DNA of 64,000 nt from Ruminococcus sp. (lineage in GTDB: Bacteria; Bacillota; Clostridia; Oscillospirales; Ruminococcaceae), in contig SVNV01000011.1 of the NCBI GenBank assembly GCA_015066705.1, forward strand, positions 1 through 64,000, in the 5' to 3' direction. Below the pieces are notes generated by a model, which had not been told where the DNA came from, searched no databases, and saw only the letters and a program-made list of their open reading frames with translations. Shown in pieces: positions 28,531-37,025 of the stretch. The first letter of the stretch is position 1, and each line of letters begins with the position of its first letter. A program made the position numbers and the translations under genes.

Positions 28531-28839
28531 TTATTCATTGTTATTATTTCCGAGTTCGGCAAGGATTTCGTTACAAGCATTTTCGAGTGAATCATTTAAG
28601 TAACTCTTATTATTTTCGTCATTATTATCACGATATTTTTCCAACGCAGGGTTAACAAAAGTTTCCTTAGAGTCCTGAGGAACACCGTATCTGTCTGCAA
28701 ATTTTGAAGCATCATTTTTTACGTCATCTTTTTTTGCACAAGCACGCTCATAAGCTTGTGCTATCTGAAGCATATCCTGCTCATCAAGTATGACTTCACG
28801 GACTTCTCCGCCTACTACTTTATGTAAAACATACTGCAT
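28531..28839 (-). CDS. Small acidic protein of unknown function
   Basis: The 102-residue predicted protein has a clear AGGAGGTGAGG ribosome site before ATG 28839, so I accept it as a gene. It begins with a beta hairpin-like segment (MQYVLHKVVGGEVREVILDE), then a helical stretch, and ends in an Asn/Asp/Glu-rich tail (LAELGNNNNE). No signal peptide, membrane segment or known domain is seen. Confidence 0.7.
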   Translation of the reverse strand: MQYVLHKVVGGEVREVILDEQDMLQIAQAYERACAKKDDVKNDASKFADRYGVPQDSKETFVNPALEKYRDNNDENNKSYLNDSLENACNEILAELGNNNNE

Positions 28840-28908
28840 TTCCTCACCTCCTGTTAACTATATTAACATTATATTACATTTTTTTCCAAACGTCAAGTTA
28901 AAATAAAA

Positions 28909-28935
28909 GACCCGACGTTTTTTTATCGTCAGGTC
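28909..28935 (-). terminator. Terminator of the UPF0237-UPF0210 operon
   Basis: GACC-CGACG and CGTC-AGGTC form an imperfect stem; on the minus strand it is followed by TTTTATTTTAA. It lies 30-56 bp past the UPF0210 stop. Confidence 0.65.
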
Positions 28936-28964
28936 TATTGAAATACAATTTAAAAAGTTCAATT

Positions 28965-30320
28965 TTAGTTTTTCAGGCTATGGAGAGGTGCAGGAATCTG
29001 TCCGCCTCTATTGATAAACTTTGAAGATGATTCCTTTTTAAGTGGCATTACAGGGCCACATCCGAAAAGTCCGCCCCAGTCAAGCTCTTCACCCACATCC
29101 TTACCGATAGCAGGGATAATTCTTACGGCTGTTGTCTTGGTATTTACCATACCGATTGCAGCTTCGTCAGCGATAATTGCAGAAATTGTATCAGGCTCTG
29201 TATCGCCGGGTACAACAATCATATCAAGACCAACTGAACATACAGCAGTCATAGCTTCGAGCTTTTCGATAGTGAGGCAACCGCTCTTAGCAGCGTCAAT
29301 CATACCTGCGTCCTCAGAAACAGGAATGAACGCTCCTGAAAGTCCACCTATTCTTGAGCAGGCCATTACGCCACCCTTTTTAACAGCGTCGTTAAGGAGT
29401 GCAAGTGTAGCAGTAGTACCGTGAGTACCGCATCTTTCAAGACCTATTTCTTCAAGAATATGTGCAACAGAGTCGCCCACAGCAGGAGTAGGCGCAAGTG
29501 AAAGGTCAACAATTCCGAATGGAACGCCCAGTCTTTCGGAAGCTGTAACACCAACAAGCTGTCCGATTCTTGTAATCTTATATGAAGTTTTCTTGATAAT
29601 ATCAGAAATTTCAGTAATATCAGCATCAGGATATTTAGCAAGTGCTGAACGTACTACACCAGGACCAGAAACACCAACGTTAATCATTACGTCAGGTTCG
29701 CCTACGCCGTGGAATGCACCAGCCATAAATGGGTTATCCTCAACAGCATTACAGAATACAACCAGTTTAGCCGCACCAAAGCAAGCACTATCAACAGTTT
29801 CCTCAGCACACTGCTTGATAATTTTACCCATAATCTTACAAGCGTCAAGGTTGATACCTGTTTTAGTTGAGCCAACGTTTACAGATGAGCAAACCTTATC
29901 TGTTGTTTTAAGCGCTTCAGGAATTGAATTGATAAGTTCAATATCACCTGCTGAGAAACCCTTCTGAACAAGTGCAGAGTAACCACCGATAAGGTCAACT
30001 CCCACTGCCTTTGCTGCTCTGTCCATAGCGTGTGCAAAAGGCACAGGTGAGCATTTACAAGCAGCTGAAACAATAGCGATAGGTGTTACTGAAATTCTCT
30101 TATTGATAATCGGAATACCAAATTCCTTTGAAATATCATTAGCAACAGAAACAAGGTCCTTTGCACAGCGGGTAATCTTTTCATAAACCTTTTCACAAGC
30201 AACATCAATATCGCTGTCGATACAGTCGAGAAGTGAAATACCCATTGTAATTGTTCTGATATCAAGACATTCGTCCTGAATCATTCTTATAGTTTCAAGA
30301 ATATCATAAGCGTTAAGCAT
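28965..30320 (-). CDS. UPF0210 (DUF711/PFL family) protein
   Basis: The 451-residue protein is the UPF0210 family, a relative of the pyruvate-formate-lyase-fold proteins once annotated as DUF711. Recognisable stretches are [61 protein letters not shown] and [27 protein letters not shown]. It is paired with a short ACT protein (UPF0237) 32 bp upstream; this pair is conserved over many Firmicutes. The function remains unknown. Confidence 0.95.
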   Translation of the reverse strand: MLNAYDILETIRMIQDECLDIRTITMGISLLDCIDSDIDVACEKVYEKITRCAKDLVSVANDISKEFGIPIINKRISVTPIAIVSAACKCSPVPFAHAMDRAAKAVGVDLIGGYSALVQKGFSAGDIELINSIPEALKTTDKVCSSVNVGSTKTGINLDACKIMGKIIKQCAEETVDSACFGAAKLVVFCNAVEDNPFMAGAFHGVGEPDVMINVGVSGPGVVRSALAKYPDADITEISDIIKKTSYKITRIGQLVGVTASERLGVPFGIVDLSLAPTPAVGDSVAHILEEIGLERCGTHGTTATLALLNDAVKKGGVMACSRIGGLSGAFIPVSEDAGMIDAAKSGCLTIEKLEAMTAVCSVGLDMIVVPGDTEPDTISAIIADEAAIGMVNTKTTAVRIIPAIGKDVGEELDWGGLFGCGPVMPLKKESSSKFINRGGQIPAPLHSLKN

Positions 30321-30352
30321 TTTATTCCTCCAGAAATTATTTTAAATGGCGA

Positions 30353-30622
30353 TTAAATATGGTGCATACAATTAAACACGCTTTCGTGCATTGTATGAAT
30401 TTTAAGTCCGAGGCTATCGCCAAGCTCTGCCATATTGTCAGCAAGCTCTGCAAAAGGCTTATTGATTTTTGAAATATCCACAAGCATAATCATTGCAAAC
30501 ATATCCTGAAGTACTGACTGTGTAACTTCGATTACATTAGCATTATACTCTGAACAACGTGTTGAAACCTTTGCAAGAATACCAACTGCGTCATGTCCGA
30601 TAACTGTAATTACTGCTCTCAT
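30353..30622 (-). CDS. ACT domain protein (UPF0237)
   Basis: The 89-residue protein consists of one ACT domain: MRAVITVIGHDAVGILAKVS at the N-terminus, then NANVIEVTQSVLQDMFAMIMLVD. It is related to the regulatory domain of GcvR-type proteins. ATG at 30622 follows GGAGGACTTTTT; the frame extends to 30688 but those residues fall before the ribosome site. It precedes UPF0210 and is presumably its small-molecule sensor or partner (inference from the conserved pairing). Confidence 0.93.
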   Translation of the reverse strand: MRAVITVIGHDAVGILAKVSTRCSEYNANVIEVTQSVLQDMFAMIMLVDISKINKPFAELADNMAELGDSLGLKIHTMHESVFNCMHHI

Positions 30623-30721
30623 AAAAAGTCCTCCGTTAATATAAATATATGTCCCTTTAATTCTACCACATTTCCACAAAAATTGCAAATATGTTTTAAT
30701 GCAATTTTGTAATAAATTTTA

Positions 30722-30750
30722 TGGACATATCAATTATAATTTGGTATAAT
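30722..30750 (+). promoter_or_regulatory. Promoter of the histidinol phosphatase gene
   Basis: TGGACA (30722-30727), 17 bp, TATAAT (30745-30750). Confidence 0.6.
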
Positions 30751-30790
30751 TTCAATAGAAACACAAATTTATTCAAATCAGGAGCTAATT

Positions 30791-31645
30791 ATGAGTATTA
30801 AAGGGCTTATTGACTGTCACACTCACACACAGTTTTCTGTTGACTCAGAAGCTGACATCAATCTTATGATTGAGCGAGCAATAGAGCTAGGGCTTTCAGC
30901 TTATGCTATTACCGACCACTGTGAATGCAACCGTTGGTACAGCGAGGAGCATTACAAGGGTGAGGACACATACAGATATTTTGATTTTGGAAAGGATTTT
31001 GAAAACTCGGTCAGTGCTGTTACTGAGTTGAAGAAAAAATACAGTGACAAAATCAATCTTATATGCGGTATTGAAATGGGGCAGGCTTTACAGGACATTG
31101 AAATTGCTGAAAGAATTATTTCAGACAAGCGTCTTGATTTTGTAATTGCGTCTATGCATCAGCTTCCGAAGACTGAGGACTTTGCTTTTCTTGATTACAC
31201 AAAGTTCACACAGGCTGAAATTAAAGTTCTCTTGGAAAGATATTTTACAGAAATTCACAAGCTATGTCTTTGGGGAAAGTTTGACATTTTAGGGCATCTC
31301 ACCTACGTTTTAAGATACATTGAGGGTGCATACAACATTAAGGTTGATATGAAGCCTTACGATTTTATCATTGAGGAAATTTTCAAGGCTGTTATTTCTA
31401 ATGGTTGCGGAATTGAAATCAACACCTCCGGACTTCGTCAGAAATACGGTGACTGCTTCCCTTCTTACGATTATGTAAGGCTTTACAGAGAGCTTGGCGG
31501 AGAAATTCTCAGTCTTGGCTCTGACACTCATTTTGTGGAAGATGTGGGCAAGGGAATTTCAGAGGGTGCTGAAATTGCAAAAAGAGCCGGCTTTGATTAC
31601 ATTACCTACTACAAAAACAGAAAGCCTGAATTTATAAAAATTTAA
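30791..31645 (+). CDS. PHP-domain histidinol phosphatase (HisJ-like)
   Basis: The 284-residue metal-dependent phosphatase has PHP motifs CHTHTQFSVDSEADI, YAITDHCE, GIEMGQA, VIASMHQLP, DILGHLTYVLRY and SLGSDTHFVEDVG, which supply the His/Asp metal ligands. HisJ removes the phosphate from histidinol phosphate in histidine synthesis. No other his genes are nearby, so the assignment rests on family resemblance; another phosphoester is possible. It stands alone with promoter and terminator. Confidence 0.85.
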   Translation: MSIKGLIDCHTHTQFSVDSEADINLMIERAIELGLSAYAITDHCECNRWYSEEHYKGEDTYRYFDFGKDFENSVSAVTELKKKYSDKINLICGIEMGQALQDIEIAERIISDKRLDFVIASMHQLPKTEDFAFLDYTKFTQAEIKVLLERYFTEIHKLCLWGKFDILGHLTYVLRYIEGAYNIKVDMKPYDFIIEEIFKAVISNGCGIEINTSGLRQKYGDCFPSYDYVRLYRELGGEILSLGSDTHFVEDVGKGISEGAEIAKRAGFDYITYYKNRKPEFIKI

Positions 31646-31657
31646 ATTGCAAAAAAC

Positions 31658-31687
31658 GGGAAGTTTATCATAACTTCCCTTTTTTAT
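31658..31687 (+). terminator. Intrinsic terminator
   Basis: GGGAAGTT and AACTTCCC form an 8-bp stem, followed by TTTTTTATTTTT. Confidence 0.85.
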
Positions 31688-31740
31688 TTTTAATAGCAAA
31701 AAAATATTTGCAGATAATAATATTATCAACTTAAAAAGGA

Positions 31741-31923
31741 GTGATTATTATTAAACTGTCATCAATTATGAAAGGTGTTTCAATGGGAATTATGGCAGGT
31801 GCCGTAACATACACCATTTCGTCGGCTTCTTCACGTCAGAAAAACAAAATCAAAAGCAGCACAGGACGTGCAATCAAAGCTATGGGTGATGTAATTGACG
31901 GAGTAACTGGAATTTTCAACTAA
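31741..31923 (+). CDS. Small hydrophobic protein, start codon uncertain
   Basis: The frame encodes up to 60 residues with a hydrophobic segment (VSMGIMAGAVTYTISSA) and a basic C-terminal half (KNKIKSSTGRAIKAMGD), reminiscent of small YtxH-like membrane proteins. A good AAAAAGGAG site ends at 31741, but the GTG there is part of the site. The next well-spaced codons are ATT (31747, 31750), and the first ATG is at 31768. So the start is either a rare ATT codon or an ATG without a nearby ribosome site. A terminator follows at 31959-31990. Confidence 0.65.
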   Translation: MIIIKLSSIMKGVSMGIMAGAVTYTISSASSRQKNKIKSSTGRAIKAMGDVIDGVTGIFN

Positions 31924-31958
31924 GTTAAAAATTCAAATTGACAATGGACAATGTTTTT

Positions 31959-31996
31959 AAGGCTGTATCTTATTTGAAGGATACAGCCTTTTTTGT
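31959..31996 (+). terminator. Intrinsic terminator
   Basis: AAGGCTGTATC and GATACAGCCTT form an 11-bp stem followed by TTTTG. Just before it, at about 31937-31950, lies ATTGACAATGGACAATG, a short relative of the TTGACAATTGACAATT repeats near 41950. Confidence 0.85.
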
Positions 31997-32065
31997 TTAA
32001 ATGTTACAAAAAACCTTTTTGATATTGTTGAAAATGATAATATTTTACAAACTTACAATATTGTA

Positions 32066-32095
32066 TTGACAAACTATATTATACGCCGTATAATA
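32066..32095 (+). promoter_or_regulatory. padR promoter with palindromic operator
   Basis: TTGACA (32066-32071), 17 bp, TATAAT (32089-32094). A perfect 9-1-9 palindrome TATTATACGCCGTATAATA (32077-32095) covers the spacer and the -10 box. A dimeric repressor bound here would block RNA polymerase; PadR, encoded 42 bp downstream, is the obvious candidate (inference). Confidence 0.75.
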
Positions 32096-32136
32096 TTATT
32101 GTAAACCAAATAACACTTTTCAGAAAGGAGATTTAT

Positions 32137-32448
32137 ATGGCTTTTCCGATTAACTCTACGCTTCTTGATGCGTTGGTGCTTGCTATTGTTAAAAAGGAAG
32201 ACACCTACGGATACAGAATTACACAGGACATAAGAAGTGCCATTGATATTTCAGAATCAACTCTATACCCTGTTTTAAGGCGACTTCAGAAGGACGACTG
32301 TTTAGAAACCTATGACAAGGAATATATGGGCAGAAACAGGCGTTATTACAAGGTTACAAGCAAGGGCGAAAACACCTTGAATTTTTACATTGGTGAATGG
32401 ACGGTTCACAAAAACAAAATTGACAGTATATTGAATACAGGGGTGTAA
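32137..32448 (+). CDS. PadR-family transcriptional regulator
   Basis: The 103-residue protein is a short PadR-type winged-helix repressor (LLDALVLAIVKKEDTYGYRIT, ESTLYPVLRRLQKDDCLETY, GRNRRYYKVTSKGE) with a minimal C-terminal dimer helix. It heads a three-gene operon with DUF1700 and DUF4097 proteins, an arrangement common in Firmicutes where PadR controls a membrane/envelope stress operon. The ATG follows AGAAAGGAG. It probably regulates itself through the palindrome over its promoter. Confidence 0.93.
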   Translation: MAFPINSTLLDALVLAIVKKEDTYGYRITQDIRSAIDISESTLYPVLRRLQKDDCLETYDKEYMGRNRRYYKVTSKGENTLNFYIGEWTVHKNKIDSILNTGV

Positions 32449-32453
32449 ACTTT

Positions 32454-33026
32454 ATGAATAAAAATGAATTTTTGAAAAGATTAAGAGAATTTCTCTCCCC
32501 TCTTTCTGAGGAGGAAAGGAATAATGCCGTAAGCTATTACGAGGAATTTATTGAAGACTGTGAAAGCGAGGAAATAGCTCTCAGTCAGCTTGGCAGCCCG
32601 GAGGAAATTGCAGGACAGATTCTCAGAGAAAATGGTATAAACTCAGAAAAAACAACTTCAGATATTAAGTCTGAAATAAAAAGCCCTAAGAACACAACAC
32701 TTATAATCATTATTATAATACTCACCTTCCCGTTATGGATAGGTTTTGTTTGTGGTGCTTTCGGACTTATAGTAGGAGCGATTGCTCTTGCATTTTCTAT
32801 TGTTGTATCTACAATAGCAGTTGGTGTAAGCTGTCTTGGCTCGGGAATTATTGTAATATTCTCAAGCCTTTCTATTGGACTTGTTTTATTGGGATTAGGT
32901 CTTATTGCTATTGCGCTTTTTGCTCTTGCGGCTATTCCGTTTTTCAGTCTTATAATTAATGGTATAAAGAAATTAGTTGAGCTTATAGGCGTTGGCTTTA
33001 ACAAGCTCTTTGGAAAGGAAGTGTAA
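32454..33026 (+). CDS. DUF1700 family membrane protein
   Basis: The 190-residue protein has a cytoplasmic N-terminal part (MNKNEFLKRLREFLSPLSEEE, YYEEFIEDCESEE, LGSPEEIAGQIL) typical of DUF1700, then several hydrophobic helices from residue about 80 to 175. The N-terminal helical module often interacts with the cognate PadR or membrane partners. It starts 5 bp after padR and ends 2 bp before the DUF4097 gene, so the three are cotranscribed. Confidence 0.92.
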   Translation: MNKNEFLKRLREFLSPLSEEERNNAVSYYEEFIEDCESEEIALSQLGSPEEIAGQILRENGINSEKTTSDIKSEIKSPKNTTLIIIIIILTFPLWIGFVCGAFGLIVGAIALAFSIVVSTIAVGVSCLGSGIIVIFSSLSIGLVLLGLGLIAIALFALAAIPFFSLIINGIKKLVELIGVGFNKLFGKEV

Positions 33027-33028
33027 CT

Positions 33029-33850
33029 ATGAAGACAGGAAAGAAAATTGCTATAATCATTCTTATTATCGGTATATTGCTTCTTGTAACAGGTATTGTA
33101 CTTTTTATTGCAGGAATAGGCAGAAGCAAATGGGAAACAGAATCATTCACAGAAACCTTTGACGAAGAAATTAAAGCCATAGAAATAAACTGTGACATCG
33201 GAGAACTTATAATTGAACATTCATCTGACGCAACAAATGCGGAGGTTAAATGTGTTGAAGTAATTGCTGACAAATTTGATGTTACTTTGAATGATGGTAC
33301 ACTTATCATTGAGTACCAGAGTGAAAAGTGGCACAAATACATAAGCATAGGTACCCTGAATGATGACATTTCAAAAGGGGAAATTTATGTCACTCTTCCA
33401 GAAAAAGAACTTGATAAAATGGCTATCAAGACAGGTGCCGGCGAAACATCTATTAACAGTTTAACTGTTAAAAATGCTGACATTTATGCAGGTATAGGTG
33501 AATTTACAATCAGCGACTGTTCATTCACAAAAGAAATTGACATAAAAACAGGCATCGGAGATTTCGTAGTAAAAAACAGTGTTTTAAACAATCTTGATTT
33601 TGATGCAGGAATAGGAAAAAGCAGTCTGAAAAAATGCGACCTGACAGGAATATGTAAAATTGACAATGGTGTCGGAGAAGTTAGCATTTCACTTACAAGA
33701 AGCAGAGATTATTACAGCTTTGATTTGGACAACGGCGTGGGTGATATTGACATAGATGGTGAAAAAATGCTCGATGAAGAAGTTGCAGACAAAACTATTA
33801 TTTCCATTGACAACGGCATAGGCTCCATTGATGTACAGTGTGCTTCATAA
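33029..33850 (+). CDS. DUF4097 (putative adhesin-fold) membrane protein
   Basis: The 273-residue protein has one N-terminal membrane helix (IAIIILIIGILLLVTGIVLF) and then a regular extracellular beta-solenoid of DUF4097 type, with repeats such as NCDIGELIIEHS, AGIGEFTISDCS, TGIGDFVVKNS, AGIGKSSLKKC and NGVGEVSISL about 20 residues apart. It is the output gene of the PadR-DUF1700-DUF4097 operon. The molecular role is unknown. Confidence 0.92.
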   Translation: MKTGKKIAIIILIIGILLLVTGIVLFIAGIGRSKWETESFTETFDEEIKAIEINCDIGELIIEHSSDATNAEVKCVEVIADKFDVTLNDGTLIIEYQSEKWHKYISIGTLNDDISKGEIYVTLPEKELDKMAIKTGAGETSINSLTVKNADIYAGIGEFTISDCSFTKEIDIKTGIGDFVVKNSVLNNLDFDAGIGKSSLKKCDLTGICKIDNGVGEVSISLTRSRDYYSFDLDNGVGDIDIDGEKMLDEEVADKTIISIDNGIGSIDVQCAS

Positions 33851-33857
33851 CAAAAAC

Positions 33858-33895
33858 AACCCCGAGAGAATAGTTTCTCCCGGGGTTTGAATTTT
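33858..33895. terminator. Terminator between convergent DUF4097 and AraC genes
   Basis: AACCCCG and CGGGGTT close a hairpin with an inner GAGAGAA/TTTCTC helix, followed by TGAATTTTATT. Confidence 0.8.
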
Positions 33896-33896
33896 A

Positions 33897-34727
33897 TTAA
33901 ATTCCCATTCGTTTATGAAGTGCTCTGAACTCAGCAGGTGAAAGCATTTCATTACGTTTAAACACCGCACAGAAATAGCTACAATCGTTATAGCCTACTT
34001 TTCTTGCGATTTCATTTATAGTAAACTTTTCTTCCAGAAGAAGTGTCTTTGCTTCCTGAATACGCTTTCTTGCAAGGTATTCAAATGGTCTTAAATTAAG
34101 GCAGTCCTTGAAAAGTCTACACAGATACTGTGGTGAAAGTCCGATAACATCAGAAAGCTGTTTAAGCTCGATTTCTTCCATATAATTATTATCAATATAG
34201 TCAATAACCGGCTGAAGCTGTTTAAGCTTATAGCTTTCATTAGGTGAGCTCTGAAGGTTTACATATCTGTTAAGTTCAAGCAGGAACTGATAAAGCATTG
34301 CCGAACACTGGTGTCCGCTATAATAATAATTTGTCTTAAGAACGTGAAGCATCTTTTTCAAAAGAACATCAATAGCTGACACATTTGAAATTTCAAACAC
34401 TCTCCAATGGGGAAAGCTGATTGTATTCATAAAGTCAGGTACCGCTTTACCGTCAAATGTCACCCAATGAGTCTCCCAGATTTCCTGTGTAGGGAAATAT
34501 TCATGAGGATAATCCTTAGGAAGGTAAAATCCCTGTCCTTCTTCAATAACAAATTCCTTACCATCGATAAGAAGCTTTCCCTGTCCCCTTACGCAATAAA
34601 TAAACTGATAATACGGAAAGCCTTCGTCACGTTTGACGTGCCATTCAGTATCACTTGAACCTACACCTACCACATAAAACGGAAGCTGTACTTCATCGTT
34701 TAAAATAGGATATGTAAAATCAGTCAT
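33897..34727 (-). CDS. AraC-family transcriptional regulator
   Basis: The 276-residue protein has an N-terminal cupin-like ligand domain (FIYCVRGQGKLLIDGKEFVIEEGQGFYLP; YPHEYFP) and a C-terminal AraC DNA-binding domain (ELKQLSDVIGLSPQYLCRLFKD; TINEIARKVGYNDCSYFCAVFKRNEMLSPAEFR). The Ligand is probably a sugar, as usual in this group, but no sugar operon is adjacent. GTG at 34736 sits in the GGAGGTG site, so ATG at 34727 is the start. A promoter TTGACA (34805-34800 minus) with a TATCAT-like -10 lies upstream. Confidence 0.93.
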   Translation of the reverse strand: MTDFTYPILNDEVQLPFYVVGVGSSDTEWHVKRDEGFPYYQFIYCVRGQGKLLIDGKEFVIEEGQGFYLPKDYPHEYFPTQEIWETHWVTFDGKAVPDFMNTISFPHWRVFEISNVSAIDVLLKKMLHVLKTNYYYSGHQCSAMLYQFLLELNRYVNLQSSPNESYKLKQLQPVIDYIDNNYMEEIELKQLSDVIGLSPQYLCRLFKDCLNLRPFEYLARKRIQEAKTLLLEEKFTINEIARKVGYNDCSYFCAVFKRNEMLSPAEFRALHKRMGI

Positions 34728-34943
34728 TCCAGCCACCTCCGGACAAAATTTTCAGTGTTTCAAATTGTTACATCTATGATAACATAACAATTTTGCATTT
34801 GTCAAGGCAGTTTTTGACTAAAGTCCACAAGTTTTTTCATACAAACCGTATAATTATTGTAATGATTTTATTAACAGATTACTTTACATAACATAAAATG
34901 GAAGAATTTTGCCCAATTTTGCTTGATTATATAAAATTTATGC

Positions 34944-36884
34944 TTAATCAGCCAATTCTGCCCACAAATCCATTTTTTCGTTGAGAATATTTTTACATTC
35001 CTCAAGCTTAAGGCATTTTTCATTCATAAGTTCATAATCTGATGCAATTTCAGGCTGTGAAATCTCCATTTCGAGGTTTAAAATTTCCTGTTCAAGCTCT
35101 GAAATTTCCTTTTCAAGCTCCTTAATCATAAGCTTTCGTTTTGCGTCCTGAGCACGCTGTTCTTTTGTGCGGTACTGCTTCTGTTTTGCTTCAGCCTTGT
35201 TCTGTATATCCTGTTCATTTTTGGCAGCCTGTCTGATTGCATTTTCTGCATCGTTCACAGCCTTTTTCTTATCAAGGTAATTATCAAAGTTCCCGTCAAA
35301 GCTATTTACAGAATTAACCCCCACCTCAACAATTCTGCTTGAAATTTTATTGAGCAGATATCTGTCGTGAGAAACAAGAATTACTGTTCCGTCGTACTCA
35401 ACCAAGGCCTGCTCAAGAACTTCCTTTGTAGCAAGGTCAAGGTGGTTTGTCGGTTCGTCAAGGACAAGAACATTTCCACGTTGGAGCATCATAACCGCAA
35501 AACAGAGCTTTGCTCTTTCACCACCACTTATAACCCCCACCGGTTTAAAGACATTTTCACCCGTAAGAAGAACGCTTCCCAGAGTTTTTCTTATTTCGAG
35601 CTCACTCATACGAGGAAATCTTCTATGAAGCTCTTCCATAACCGTATTATTGATATTGAGGGTTGAATTTTCCTGTTCAAAGTAAGCAATTTTAATATTA
35701 TTAGTCCAGTTTACTCTTCCTTTTTCGTGAGGGATAATTCCCTGAATCATCTTTAGAATCGAGGTTTTTCCGATACCGTTAGGTCCGACGATTGCTACCT
35801 TTTCGCCACGTCTTACATTGAGATTAAGGTTTTCTATGAGAACTTTTCTCTTATCGCCTTCGCCCACAGCAAGCTCACAATCAATAACATTCAAAACTTC
35901 CTTTGGCGGAACAATATCATACTCCAGCTTGATTTTAGGAGGTTTTTCATAGGTTTCGGGCTTTTCGATAAGCTCCATCTTATCAAGCTGATTCTGACGT
36001 GATTTTGCCTGAACAGCTGTTGATGCACGGACTTTATTTCTTGCAATATAGTCCTCAAGCTTTGCTATTTCCTTTTGCTGTGCTTCATATTCCTTTATAT
36101 GACGGGCGGTATTCATTTCCTTCTGAACAAGAAATGCCGAATAATCTCCTCTGTACGCTGTCAGCTTTTTAGAGGATATTTCCCAGATTTTATTACAAAG
36201 CTTATTGAGAAAATATCTGTCGTGAGAAACTATAAGAATTGCGCCTTTATAGGCTTTGAGATAGTCTTCAAGCCACATAAGGGTTTCAAAATCAAGATGG
36301 TTTGTCGGTTCGTCAAGAATGAGAAGCTTTGGTTCTTCAAGGAGAAGCTTTGCCATAGCAAGACGTGTTTTTTCGCCACCACTAAGGGAATGGATTATTC
36401 TGTCCCTACCCTTATCTGCAAAGCCCATACCATTTAATACTGTATTGATTTTTACATTGATATTATAGCCGTCTCTTGCTTCGTAATAGGAGCAAAGCTC
36501 AGCATACTCAGCAGAAAGCTTTTCAAACTCATCACCCTTGACAAGTGGCATTTTTTGTTCGTATTCCTTCATTTTTTCGAGAATTTCAAGAAGGTCGGCA
36601 AAAGGCTTTTTCATTTCCTCGCCGATTGTACACATATTGTCAAGGCCACTATTCTGTTGTAAAAAACCCACTGTAACATTATTTGAAATATTTACAGAGC
36701 CTTTACCGTCTGGAGTTTTATCAAAGTTTTCCATACCGGTAATGATTTTAAGCAAAGTGGATTTTCCACAGCCGTTACGTCCGATAAGTCCTATACGGTC
36801 GTTATCCTCAATGGTAACATTAACGTCTTTAAGAAGTGGTTCACCGTTAAAATATTTATAAAGGTTTTCAATACTGAGTACCAT
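34944..36884 (-). CDS. ABC-F family ATPase
   Basis: The 646-residue protein has two ABC ATPase domains without membrane parts: Walker A GRNGCGKSTLL and GPNGIGKTSIL, signatures LSGGEKTRLAMAK and ISGGERAKLCFAV, both followed by LDEPTNHLD. Between them lies the linker (about 240-330) typical of ABC-F proteins, and the C-terminus is a charged coiled coil (about 555-640). ABC-F proteins act on ribosomes, some giving antibiotic resistance. This one resembles the housekeeping Uup/YdiF type more than a resistance factor, judged by its long coiled coil. It is monocistronic. Confidence 0.93.
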   Translation of the reverse strand: MVLSIENLYKYFNGEPLLKDVNVTIEDNDRIGLIGRNGCGKSTLLKIITGMENFDKTPDGKGSVNISNNVTVGFLQQNSGLDNMCTIGEEMKKPFADLLEILEKMKEYEQKMPLVKGDEFEKLSAEYAELCSYYEARDGYNINVKINTVLNGMGFADKGRDRIIHSLSGGEKTRLAMAKLLLEEPKLLILDEPTNHLDFETLMWLEDYLKAYKGAILIVSHDRYFLNKLCNKIWEISSKKLTAYRGDYSAFLVQKEMNTARHIKEYEAQQKEIAKLEDYIARNKVRASTAVQAKSRQNQLDKMELIEKPETYEKPPKIKLEYDIVPPKEVLNVIDCELAVGEGDKRKVLIENLNLNVRRGEKVAIVGPNGIGKTSILKMIQGIIPHEKGRVNWTNNIKIAYFEQENSTLNINNTVMEELHRRFPRMSELEIRKTLGSVLLTGENVFKPVGVISGGERAKLCFAVMMLQRGNVLVLDEPTNHLDLATKEVLEQALVEYDGTVILVSHDRYLLNKISSRIVEVGVNSVNSFDGNFDNYLDKKKAVNDAENAIRQAAKNEQDIQNKAEAKQKQYRTKEQRAQDAKRKLMIKELEKEISELEQEILNLEMEISQPEIASDYELMNEKCLKLEECKNILNEKMDLWAELAD

Positions 36885-37025
36885 TTTCTTTCTCCTAAAT
36901 TACATATATAGCATTATTTTACCACAATTTCCTCACGTTGTAAATAGAGCGTATTTTAAAAATAACTTGCATTATAATAGGTTATATGTTAAACTTTAAT
37001 CAGATAAGAATTTGGTGGTGCGAAA

